The notes under the pieces were generated by a model. That model saw only the letters and a program-made list of their open reading frames with translations. It did not search any database and had not been told where the DNA came from. Positions 1-12,440 of a stretch of 64,000 nucleotides of DNA are shown one piece after another. A program made the translations under genes and the position numbers. Every line of letters starts with the position of its first letter. The first letter of the stretch is position 1. Source of the DNA: Antennarius striatus (lineage: Eukaryota > Chordata > Actinopteri > Lophiiformes > Antennariidae); NCBI RefSeq assembly GCF_040054535.1, contig NC_090798.1, positions 2,422,501-2,486,500 of the forward strand. The letters run 5' to 3'.

Positions 1-1398
1 GGGCAATGTGTGTGTCCTAATATCTCTTCTAAGAGCATTAAAAACATCTGCAGATGGTGTTAGGTGGATAAGTGTGTGTGTTTGTGTGTGTGTATCACTG
101 TCATAGAAAGTCTTAATGGTTCTACTGGCCAAACTGGAGGAGACTGCGCTGCCATTCACCACCACTACATAAATTTTTAATGTCCGTTGGGTGAGAACAC
201 GTCATGTTTTTCTCCACTTTATTGCTCTGTCTACGGCACAAATGAAGGCATGAAATAATAGAATCCATCTAATTATTTAAGGAAAACTCACTTTGCTTGT
301 TTAATCGATTTGTCTGTCAGTTTTTGCAGTTTTACGGGACTACAAATATGCTGCAGACTGAAATTGTCAACGTCCCATAACACCAGCTGATTTTGCCATC
401 AATCACTTTCTGATGGCTTAGCATTAAATTTTCAAAGAGACACTCGTGGTGCCAGAGCAGCAGAGACCACCTGATTTGGATGATCCGTTGACTTTTGGTC
501 AATCTTCATTTTAAAGTAGGAGTTTTGTCAAAACACAAAGACACAAATTAAATTATTGAGGATCAGAAAGTTAAACACAAAAATATTGAGCGAGTGTGTG
601 ACTCTGTGAGGGTCAGTCCACGTGTGCAGGCCTGTGTCTTTAAGAAAAGGTGCCTGTGGTTACCTTGACAACAGTCTGTCATGGCTGATGTGACCTTGCC
701 GTGTCATATCAGCAAATCAACATGCCAGAAACAAACAGTCCTTCTTCTGTCCTTCATGTTGTCTCCTTTCCTCTATTTTCTTCTTTCAGCATTTCACCTC
801 CTTCATCTAAACTTTCCCTTTTCTTGCCTCCCTCCCACCCTTCTGACGGCCAATACCTCCAACTCTCCTCTACCTTCCCTTTTCTATCCTAGATTACTTT
901 TCTTCTCCTCCTCCGTTTTCATCCTTTCCCCTCCTCTTCGCGTCATCCGTGCTTTGTCGCATCATTTATTTAAAGGACAACTCCTCAGCATCCACTCCAC
1001 CCCCTCCTCCCTTAAGTAACACCGTGTCCCCACCTCTCTTCCCTTAATTGTGATCAATGGCGGTGCTGGTGCTTCGCTGACAGGAAAAGCGAGAGTCTTT
1101 TTACCCTCTTTCTTCATTAGCATCTCCTTTCTGTCTCTGAACTCATTATCATTCCATGACATGGATTAGCTGGTCTCCGACATGCAGCCTGACCTAAAAC
1201 TCTTTGTTGCTCAGGGCAACACCCACCCACACCCACTGAAATCAATACAAATGATTGGAAACTATCCAACTTCACTTTAAGCCTGTCTGTCGTGGTGAAC
1301 TGCTGACTCTCCAAAACTCTTGGCGCACAGTTTGAAATCATTTATGTGTAAGAAGTGACTGTTTTCTGCGTGCTTTGATGGCAAGTTATTATATTATA

Positions 1399-1400
<2 letters not shown>

Positions 1401-1474
<74 letters not shown>

Positions 1475-1498
1475 CAGAATAATAATAATAATAATAAT
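1401..1498. repeat. (CA)35 microsatellite plus AAT run
   Basis: A pure CA dinucleotide run occupies 1401-1470. After a short GAGTCAG linker it is followed by an AAT trinucleotide run to about 1498. It explains the valine/cysteine-rich minus-strand ORF here, which is not a gene. Confidence 0.98.
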
Positions 1499-4400
1499 AC
1501 ACAAACGAATGAACTGGTGGAATTCAAGCACACAGGAAGGTGAAGGCAGAAAAAGAACCCTACTGATAGTAGTGAAAAAGTCAACAACAGCTGGTAGCAT
1601 GAACGCTAACAGGCTAACAAAAATGACAAGCATTTGGGTCCTCACTAACGACTTTCTGAAAATAGCGCTTGGCTTAGTGGAGGCAGGCGATAAAGATGTC
1701 AAGAGTTCAGCAGAAAAGTGCTGAATTGTTTTTTTCTTTAAATTCTGTGTGACGCAAACAAAAGCATTTATCATTAAACAGATCCTAAGCTCTAAGTGTT
1801 ACAGGTGAGGATGAGTGACAATACAACATGAACACAAATGGTATAACCATGAAGTATGTGGCTGATAATCTTACTTAATTTTACTCCCTGTACTAAAATG
1901 CACCATTTTACTTTTTAGTCATTAAATGCATCATAGTTATTGAATAAGTCACATGGTCCAACAGAAAATCTCTGTATTTATTTTAATCCAAACACCTGAT
2001 TAAGTTGATGAATCTCTGAAGTGTTTCTAAACGTTAGACCAGCAGTGAACGATTGGCAATCTGAAATGAACAGCAGCAAAAATCTGTTTGTTTTGTGCAA
2101 TAATTCATACAGTTTATAGGTCACGTTTAATCATCAAATTCATAGCAGGGATTGGCTGGTGTTAGTCATAGTTTCTGTTGCACAAAAACAAGACGACGAC
2201 TAAAAAAGGTGACTGCACACAACTGGGATAGTTCTCCTAAAAATAAGTATAACTTCTCAAACGATTCAGTGTGCGGACAAGTCATAAGGTCTTTCCAATG
2301 TTCACAGAATTATCACTTTAAAATCAGGAAATCTCATCAAAGGTAGTCTGTTAGTCTGTCATAGTTCATTAGTGACGGGTTTTAATCATCCATGCTGCAG
2401 ACGCATTTCAGTTGTACCCAAAAAGTAGTAAAGATCGACAATCCCCCAGATACGAAATACTGAAATAAAGATAATGAGCCATAAAATGAGGAAATGTTCC
2501 CCTTGATCCGATGGAACAACAAAGCAGTGACATTACACAGCAGACAGAACACCTGAGGAAGGCTTTATTTGAGCAGGAACCCGCTCTACAGGAGCACAAC
2601 CTGCCTGCAGAGCAGCGTGAGTCATAAAGGTCTGCAGTCTGCTCCAACAAATGGTTAGCATGCTAGTCGCATTAGCGGCTTCGTAAGCCGCAGTGGTGCA
2701 GCTGACTAATGCTCCGGTAACATGAGAATGAATAGGCAATATGGCACAACAGTCTGGCAATCACATTAGAAAGGAAAAAAGAAACAAGACAGTGTGTAGT
2801 TGGGTTGGTGTGTGTGTGTCTGTGTGAGACAGAGAAAGAGAGGGAGAGAACGAAAACAAGCTTAGCAATACTTCATCATGCTGTCGTATTTACAATAACA
2901 GATGATGTATGACGTCTTATAACTTGTCTCATATGATGTCATCTGAGTAGTCATAGCTGAACATGAGGAGGTTGAAAAATCAACCAAAACTCTGTGTGTG
3001 GTTGGCAAAGGAATTCTGTTTAGCAAACACCTAAAGGCCAACTGTCAGCCCTGTTTGAGGATACACCAAAATAAAAATTCTCATTATTCACCTTCAAGAA
3101 AAACAGAAATGTCTACAAGAAAATGGATGAATGGATGCTTGGATATCAGGAGGAACGATTGTGTTGCATCTCTGTCACAGTCAGGAATCATCTACATTAA
3201 TCAGGCCTGCAGGCCACACTTGTTTCTTTGTTTACTGAGTAGTAATAGTGCCGTAAAATGTATATTTGAAAAACTCCAGGGCAAAAACCTGTGAAAATTA
3301 CACATGTGCTTTTCATGTTTCGCAGAGGAAAGCCGACTTCCACTCATTGATGAGCGGCTCGCTAACTATGCTAGCCGTGGACGATGCCGGTCGTGTTTAC
3401 ATCCTGCTTTGTCACTAGCACAAGCCTCTCTTTGTGAAGTGTATCAGATCTGTGGTAGAGGATGACTCCTCGAATACTAAGACGCCACTTAGTATTCTGA
3501 TGATGACTCTGGCAGCAGTTTCTAATCAGAGTCAAAAGGGAAACTTCTGGATGATGTGCTGTGAGTCAACATACCAACAAACACAAAAACACTCGATGCC
3601 AGCACAGCACCCTGCTGGGATTTAATCTCTTCCCAAGTCACAGTCAGTACAGACTTGTTCTGATTCACACCTCGTCGGTGTTTGTTCAAATGGAGCAGAG
3701 CATCCAGTGTTGCTGTCACGCATTAGAGAAGTGATGGGGCCGTGTGCTCATGCCTGAACACTGGCAGTGATGCAAACAACACACAATGAATGAAGAAACA
3801 GAGGGAGAGGATAAAAAAGGAGGAAGAGCATCAGGACAGCAACAGGACACAAATCCACTAGCTTTTAACACAGTTTGTATTGATCAAAGTTGCAGCCCTC
3901 CAGCCATAATAAATGTCTAAAAATACACAACTAATGCTCCACAGACATTCTGGATGATGTTCATGCAGATGCCCTGCAGTCAGTAAGGAAGTAATTACAG
4001 TTTGGCAAAAAAAAAAAAAAGGAAGCTTCTTAAAACTAATTTAAACTGCTGTTCCAATACATGTATCTGAAATTGCAAAAGTTATGTTTCCACATTTTTG
4101 TGTTTCTCATTCAAAATATCTACCTGCATTGATGCTTAATTTGCATTAGCCTCACTTTAAACATACGAAAACCCATCAGAATTATTTTTCATCATTTTGT
4201 TTAAATATAAACCAAAGGATAATTTCTTGTGAACATTCAGACACCTTGAATTTTAACAGATTGTAAATCATGTCTTTATTATGCCTTGTCTAGAGAATGA
4301 AAATAAGATTTTTCTCTTTAATTCCATGTAAGCAACACAGGAAAGTGCAGAAAACGATATTAGAAAACTAGTCTAAAATAAAAATAAATAAAATGGTCTG

Positions 4401-6350
4401 GGATTAATTGGGGTTAACTGTTCAATTACCGGCCCTAGACCTCTATTTACCTCTGAATGGGTCAGCACCGGGTCAAACAACTTCATCTCACATTCAGTTT
4501 GTACCTTCTTTCTTTCAGCAGCACTGTTTTTGTGTCTTGTGAGGTAGATTTTGCAGCTTTGGAAAACAATGTTTTCCTTGTATGCTAAGTGGATATCATG
4601 CAAGTGGCAGATAAAGAGGTTTAACTGGCTCATTTATTCTATTGTGGACAGGTAGAAATGCCGCCTGTCAGTCCCTTCTGTCTTCCAGAGGATACTGGAG
4701 GTGTAAGAGGAAGCAACACCTCAAAAGCAGCAGACGGAAATTTTTTATTGTCTGCTGCTTGAAATAAATGTTTTTATAAAATAAGTATTTTTAGCTTTGT
4801 GTCCTTCCGTTTCATTTGAGCTCCTCTCTTCAGATCTGCACAATGTTTTAAACAAATACTACTATCAATATAAACAATGCACAATTATAATATAGATAAT
4901 AGTTCCAAAGCTCACCTTGGCAGCCAAGGCGAGTGAACAACGTTTCATCAGCTAATGGCTTGGCGAGACGTTCGTCTCTTTCTTTCCGTTCAGTGTCTAC
5001 TTTTAGCCATTTTGGTTTTGGCTTTGGCTTCATGGTCATCAAGGAGAAATGTCAAAGAAATTCAAGGTTATAATTACATGAACCTAAAAAGGTGCAGGCA
5101 GCTTTTCTTAAACAAGTAGCTCGGTCTTTTCTAGAGGATTTTATTCAGGAAGTTATAACATGGAATGAATCTTCAATAATACAATGATTCCACAGTCGTG
5201 TCACCTCCTGTCCTTCCTCCTTTTCCTTCTCTAGGTGTGTGACGTAAAATGTGAATATCAAATTCAATCTGTCACCTGCAGTAGAGGATGTCAGGCTCTT
5301 ACAAGAGGGACAAGGTCACAGTGACATAACGCATTGTGTTTGCTTGTCGTAATCTCTCTCTTCAATATTCACTACGTTTCTTATCGTCCCCAGTGGCATA
5401 AGCTGTCCGCCACTGCCTGCCAAAAAACAAAACAACCACACACACAAACAAGCCCATATCGTGTCCTGCCCACTCCCTCGATTCATTCAATCCTCCGGCA
5501 ATCCACGACTCTCCTTTCCCCCGCCCCCCATCTGTCTTATCAGATAGCGCCGCTGTTTCACTCGATCCCATCACCCTACTCCTCCCTCCTGCTCCTGTTT
5601 CCCCATCAATCCACCCGATTCTGCAGAACTTCTCTAATTGGTATGATGGATCTGACTTTTTAAAAACCCTCTGGTTCGATCTCCATCTCTGCTTACCTCC
5701 ATCTCTCTCCGACATAGACTTTGCATTGATTTTGTGTTATTATAGTCTACTCTGTGTAGCCCATCTGTGTATTGTCACTTTATTCCTGCTTGTCTGGTTG
5801 TCACCTGACTTTAAATAAGCTATAAATAAGAGTCAATGATCTTATTGGTCACACAAAAATAGAGATTAAAACTTAAGACAAAGCTAATATAGATTATGTA
5901 TCAGCATGGACGTTCTTCAAAAAAATAAATGTAAACATATCAGAATTAGCTGACAGTTTGTTCTAATGTCTATTTCTGTATGAAACTAAAAAACCAAGCA
6001 TCAGCCAGACTGTAAATTCTCCTGACATAAAACAAGCTTAAGAAAGAAAGAGGAGGTGCAAACGTCAAGTATTAAATCAGACAGGCGTTTGAGAAACGCA
6101 CCGTGAAATGTCTGATTGAACTCAGCAGCTGACAAGGATCTTCACCACCTCCGCCAGCTGACATCCTTGCTCGACAACACGATAGATACACCACAGAAAA
6201 GATTTATTACATTTAAATCTATTAAATAAACCAGGATCGAAAATGGAAATTCCATGACCTATTTCTTAAAAGACAGTTCTTTGCATACAAAAAAATTCAA
6301 TTGAAATACATGAAGATGGAAGAAGCTGCTAAATATCACCATCATCTTAG

Positions 6351-6363
6351 TGACCTCTGACCT
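6351..6363 (-). promoter_or_regulatory. DR1 nuclear-receptor half-site pair
   Basis: The plus strand reads TGACCTCTGACCT, whose complement is AGGTCA-G-AGGTCA. This is a perfect direct repeat with a one-base spacer, the motif bound by PPAR/RXR, HNF4 and COUP-TF dimers. It lies in pacs1 intron 1. Occupancy is unknown, so calling it functional is inference. Confidence 0.35.
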
Positions 6364-6666
6364 TTGCTCACACACTCCTACTCTCCTTCAAGGTTGTACA
6401 GCATCTATTTATGGCACAAAGATATCCCATGCTAACATGTGTTTACATTGATGAATGAGCAGATTAGTCTGTCATTACATACAGTATAGGAGTGTGTGGG
6501 AAAAAGTGTGTCGTCTGTGGGGGGGTGCCCTGTGGACAATATGTACTGTATGCATCAGTGAGCTGGCAGTATGTCGCTCCCTCTTACAGCTATGAGGCCG
6601 TAGAGAATGTGTGTTTTCCTGCGTTGTGACTCATTTTTAATCTGTAGTCAATGCATATACACCCTA

Positions 6667-6687
6667 TGTGTGTGTGTGTGTGTGTGG
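6667..6687. repeat. (TG)n microsatellite
   Basis: A short pure TG run within pacs1 intron 1. Confidence 0.95.
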
Positions 6688-9600
6688 GGATTCAATGCTC
6701 ACCAAAGTGGTCATAAAGACCTAATCCTGACACGAGTGGGCAGGCACTTGTTGTTATACCAAGCTATCTGCTGTGAGTATTGGTAAGTGGGTGGCAGCAG
6801 GCTCATTTTGAAAGGCATGAGTGTAAACCGTGCAGTGTGTGTGTGTGTGTTTGCGTGTTGATTAATCAAAGACCTAAAACATGTGGGGGAGTATGAAACA
6901 AAAAAAAACTCCTGCCAAAAATGGCTTTGGACAACTCATTACTGTCGAGAGCAGGAATGCTAAGCTAAACGACAGGGGCTGGAGATGAAAAAGGAAATGT
7001 CGAACCGTGTTCGCCGAAAGCCACAAAATGAGAACGGTGACAGGACCGAGCTGCAGCGAAGGGCAAACAAGTGAGAGAAAATGAAGATGAACGTGTTGAG
7101 TCACGGCCAGTGAACATAAGTGAGGTGTGTTGGTGTGGAGGTGAGAAAGTGAATCATGGAGCCGGGTAATGATATTGAAGAGTGTGTACGTGTGTGTGTG
7201 TGGATGTGTTTCCCTTGGGCTGGTGTTGCCATCTGCACTGTTACATGTAGCTCTGCTTTGCATCTGGACTGGTTGAAAAAAAAAAAAAATCAAATGAAAA
7301 CACAGCTCATGTTCAACATTTTAATAACAGGGAGAATCCAGGAGTCACCACACAAAACACAAAATTCTGTTTTGCAACTTTCTCTACAGAAAGGCTAGCA
7401 TGAAATACATAAAAGGAAGTAATTTTTTTTCTCAGCAACGATGACGAATGGCAAAGTAGGGCCTGAATTCAATCAGAAGCACACAGGAAGATGTCGTATG
7501 CTGCCCTCAGGGTCCGTTTTTCTGACTTCACTATTGCCTTTGTCGCGATCAAATAATAGCAATTTAAACAGAGCACATTATGGATGGGTTTAGTGTTAGG
7601 AAGGTGAAAACAACTGCACAAAAACAGCGTTTTCCACTGTTAAACACCAACAAAACCTAGAGCAGCTATTAATCTTTAAATGTGGACAGAAGTTGCAATA
7701 AACTTCCTATATACGTTCATGTCAAACAGTCCAGACGACCGCCTTGAAATAGGAACTGAGTTGTGATGGATAACACCACACACACCAATGTCTGCCTGTC
7801 ACCCTGAATTCAAATGCAGTGTTTTGTGTGGTGCTGAACTGAATGTGATGTTTCATCATTTACAGGCACAGAATTGTGTCCCACATCTTGTTTCATATTC
7901 CGATCCGTTTGGTGTCACTGGATCAGAGGGGATGCTATGCTAGTCGTCCCTGGTGATGATTCATGATGTGTATTCAAGCTGGTCTTCAGAGTAACCCATT
8001 TGAATTGTCTTTCATCACATATTTTAGACATGACGAACAGACCGATGATACTATTTTCAGCGCAAACAATAGCGACCTGGATCTATACGCTTCTCTAGCA
8101 AAGCCTCTGATGCGAACTTGGGAGGTCAATGCCAAAAAAAGTTCATTTATTTATAAACACAACATTCCCCAGTTTGAAGAAAAATGTAAATTCTTCTGTC
8201 AGTAACGTTCAAAGACTCCAACATCCAGCTTATGAATTAATCACAATGCCCCCTGTGACGATAGACATGATGTATATCCAGTACAGACATTTACTTCTGA
8301 CTTGAGACAAAATAATAAAACTGAACACTGAACAGAGAGAATAATAAAAAATGGTAGGCGTGAGATCCACAGTTTGCTCTCTGTTTGCCTCTTTTATTAT
8401 ATTAAGCCTCAGCAAGTTAAAGGATTAGGATTAAATCATTAAAACTGTCAGGCCAAATTTAAAATGAGCATCAGTCGACATTTGTATGAACTAAGTTTTG
8501 ATGCAGTTGCGACACGGAGCAGCTGAAAGCGACACGGCGTCCGTGGCTGTCATGTCGCACCAAATCAGTGACAGCAGGTGAGTATGAACGGGGCTCAAAG
8601 GACCACGCCGGCAGCTCAGGTGATGACTGCTCAGGAAATAACGGTGGCAGGGGTGACTCCGATCCGTCACCGAGTGGCCATGAGGGGACGATGTTGCAGA
8701 GAAGCACGGATCTAACGGCAGCAGAGGGAGGAAGGCGGAAGGAGAATTTATCAACAAGCCTGGGCAGCACCTAAGCACAGCTTAGATTTGGCTGTGAGCC
8801 GACGGTGTCAACAAGGTCGTATGCCTCTGGGGAAGAAAGGAACAAAGATGTGACAAACACAATGGTGAAGACAGAAGCAGAACAGACAGATAAAGAGGAA
8901 GCAGACAGAGAGAAAGAAAAAAAAATCAAGGAGGACTGGAAATAAGGGAGCATGTGGCAGAGCCTGCTTCTTCCATTAGCTCGGATCGCTCTGCCATATC
9001 TGGTCCTTCTGCCCCAGCTGCTCCTCGTCCAATTACCAAACCACATTTGATGTCACCCTTTTCTCATAAAGCCTCCTGTTTTTCCTCTGTCATCGGCCAA
9101 CGCTCACCCTCCTACTCCTCACCTTCACCCCCCCCCAGCTCATTTTGTCTCCCTTGCAGCCTGATCTTTGACTCACCGTCGGCTTCACAATCAAAAATAC
9201 GATGATTGATTTCATAGCAATTAATTGTCCCATTAAATGTTCAGAAACCTCTGTTGGGCAACAATTCAGAAGTGGAACCAGGCTACCTGCCCTCTTACTT
9301 TCTCACATTTTCTTTCCTGCTCTAGTCTTTCTTCAGAAAGGCGACAGTCGCCCTGCTGCTGTGCGCTGACACTTAACCCGAGGCAGCAGAACCCTGCCTG
9401 CCGTACATATGTGCAAACAGCGAGGCGTTATTTGATGCAAGTTGAGAAGTGAAGCGAGACGATTTGCCCTTTGTCAAACACGCAGCGGCATTACGAGGGA
9501 ACACGGGTCTCCTGTATTTATATAGATGTAACATCCAGTCAGACAGAGAACAACACAAAATGAATTACACTATTGTTGCATTTAAGAAAATGTGGGAAAA

Positions 9601-11079
9601 AGCTGCATAAAATGACGTGAACATGTAGTGTAAACGAGAGCACAGATTAAAAATGCAAAGAACTCTTAAATCGAGGACGACAACGAGTGCTTGTTGTGAA
9701 TTAACAGTCGAGTGCAACACCCCAACAAAAGGTACTCCTGTAAAAACACACAATAAGACACCACCTCCACTCCAAAATACCAGGATGAGAAGCAGATACA
9801 AGAGCTGTGAAAAGCAGCAATCGTGCTTATTGAGCGATTATTCCCTCCTTTAAAAGGTGCATCAAAGCAAAAAAAACGAGGCACATTCAGTGAATAAAAT
9901 GAATAGAAGGCATTTCATTTAGCAGAAAGAGGCGAGAGGCGGTGTTTTTATGTGTCCTCTATCTTCACTTTTATGGAGAACGGTAAAGTAAAAATAAGCA
10001 GAAAAGGGGAGATTTAAACTGTGAAAGTACAAACACAAAGTAATCTTTGTCGTTTAAGGGCAATGCGAGGCAGTGGAAGGTCAAGTGGTGCATAGATGTG
10101 AATAATCACAGGTGTCAATGCTCCAGAAAGAGCTCATTCGGTTTTCCGCCAACTAGCTTTTAATGGAAGAGGTTTTGTGCTTTATAGTGTGTAATCAAAT
10201 CAGGACCGCAGCCTCTGAATGAGTCATTCATAATTCATAAAGTCTTGCATAAAGGTTTTTTAAAATGGAAATTTCTTCTGTGAAATAAGAAACACGGCTA
10301 GTTTTGAAGAATCAGAATCAAGAAGCAGATCCGGACTCAAAGTACTTCAAATCAAAACAACACCCAATGATAAGCGTGCGTGCCACTGTAATCAAATAAA
10401 CATCCTCATGACAATCTGTGAAGTCAAGCTAAAACAAACAATTTCTTGGTAGTTAGTGAGACCGTTCGAAACGGGCAGATTCAAACACACAATCTCAAGC
10501 TGGGGCTGGCAACCTTTTCTTGTTTGGCTCAGTTTTTCATGCTCCCGTCTCTTCTCTATCCTTTGCCAACCTCCGTCTCTCCCTTCATCCCCTCCTGTCT
10601 TGCTCCAGTTCCCACAGCCACAGGCAAGGACACACTGAGGCCAGTCGCTTCCTAAAGAGGGCACAATCAACCTTTACACACACTGTAAAACCCAACTATG
10701 TCAAACACTATCTTCTATGTTTACAAGAGAGCGGGGCATGCCTGCAACAAGTTGGGGTTAGTGCGTGTTACAGCGTTGGTTGGTAGTCTGCATTTTTTAA
10801 AAAAAGAACACTCACCCTGAACACAAATCATAAATGTCGGCAGGTTTTTCTAGTCTCGTTTGCACTTTGTTATCCAGATTACAGGGCGGCTGTCTGGCCT
10901 CTACCCCCTTGCATAGTCCCAGCATGTGACCTGCATTCTGTGGCAGTGTGAGAGGAAAGATAAGATAATGCTTGTGTTGAAAGAAAGTGCAGAATGCTGG
11001 TTTCTTCTGTGTGCATTTGACTACATTTGAATAGGTTAAGAGCCTTGAGGATTCTTCTTTTTGTTGCCATGCATATGCA

Positions 11080-11385
11080 ACACATGTGGACACATATAAT
11101 ATAACTGACCCTTCATTAAAGCGATTACAGATTAATGAGCCGAGCACCCGCCTAATCCTGTATAACTTAAAGTGGGGACACGCCATCGGAGCGCACATGC
11201 TGGCAGGCCGCCCGGCACAACCACAGAACGAAGAACCTCTATCTGACGGTGCAATCTAATTAGTTTCCTGGATATCAACCAATCAGGTCAGCTCCCGCAT
11301 TGATATCATTATCATATCAGGCATCAGAGTCACTGCAGGAGTCCAGGAGCAGGAGCTAATCCAAAAAGGGCACAGCTGACTATGT
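11080..11385. promoter_or_regulatory. Candidate intronic enhancer, homeodomain-site cluster
   Basis: This non-repetitive stretch has several homeodomain-type cores close together: CATTAA, GATTAATG, CCTAATCC (an OTX/bicoid-type TAATCC core) and CTAATTAG. A CCAAT core (ACCAATCA) and two GATATC/TGATATC motifs follow. It has no plausible coding frame and differs in texture from the low-complexity DNA around it. Clusters like this often mark conserved non-coding elements of developmental genes, but conservation cannot be seen from one sequence. Confidence 0.2.
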
Positions 11386-12206
11386 CAGGTTTGTTCCTCT
11401 GCACAAACTGATAAATTTCCACATAATTCATCTGCCTCAACAACATCAAATGTCACATTTGTGCAAATATTCATGGTTTTCAAACTTGAAATGGATGCTA
11501 TAGTACGTATGCATGCCATTTTCCTCTGAAAGGGAGAAAGCACACCATCTGCTCATAAAGCGCCATCGCTGACGTGATCCTCATCGTTCATGTTGCATTA
11601 CTGCAAACCCGACACGTATCTGATCCAGAGGCACACATGAAAAGTCTCAAAATGAGATTCATTTGTGTCACGAAAAATTAAATTAAGCAAAACCCACGCA
11701 AGTAAATTCTCCAATAAGAAACCCCAGAAACAAGAGCAATCGGTTGATGCTTTTAATTCATCCAAACAGAATTTAAATAAAATATTGATGCCAAATTGAG
11801 AAAACTAATTCTAGAACAGAGGCACCGTTTTAAGGTCAATCTGTGTTAAGTGCATTACAACAACCTTGTGTTATCACACACGTGAAAGTGTGTAACCTGA
11901 GCTGGAGAGGATTACAGACCTGTACCAGCATTATTTGTGTGAACATGAAGAGAATACAAACAAACAAATGCAGCTGTTCTTTGCACAGTACGCTTTCCAG
12001 TAATGGTTTGTGGGTTTTTGTGCGTCCATCTTTGCGTGTATGACAATACCTGAACTTTCCTCCAGAATACTTCAGAGATTTAGAAAATATAAGCAATCTC
12101 CGGTATGCAGTGAAATGAGGAAATCTTTCCATCTCAGCCTTCCCTCTCAGAGTCCCCTGGGTTCAAACTGAGGTGATTCAGAACCTGCTTTGTCATGACA
12201 TGACTC

Positions 12207-12234
12207 AGTGTGTCTGTGTGTGTGTGTGTGTGTG
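12207..12234. repeat. (TG)n microsatellite
   Basis: TG repeat with one C interruption in pacs1 intron 1. Confidence 0.95.
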
Positions 12235-12410
12235 TACTTGTTGTCAGCACCACGTCTGTCTCCTTAATAGCATTCCCATTTTTTATGTACCCGGATTCCA
12301 CAGTGTTTCTGTTTATACATTATAGGCAAGCGAGGCGTTTCAGTGACATTGTGTGCGTGGAAGTGTCACCACCTTGAAATGGAAATTTGTGTGCATTGCT
12401 GTGTGCACAT

Positions 12411-12440
12411 GTGTGTGTGTGTGTGTGTGTGTGCGCGCGC
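12411..12440. repeat. (GT)n(GC)n alternating tract
   Basis: A GT run passes directly into GCGCGCGC. Alternating purine-pyrimidine DNA of this kind is the classic Z-DNA-prone sequence. The minus-strand histidine/threonine-rich ORFs over it are artefacts of the repeat. Confidence 0.9.

Noticed and set aside
1394-1774. 126-residue minus-strand ORF with a valine/cysteine run
   Set aside because: The run is the translation of the CA microsatellite and the rest has no family resemblance.
8471-9205. Cluster of overlapping 60-100-residue ORFs on both strands
   Set aside because: GC-richer intronic DNA with few stops. Six-frame overlap and lack of motifs point to chance. Only the strong donor was kept, as a low-interest note.
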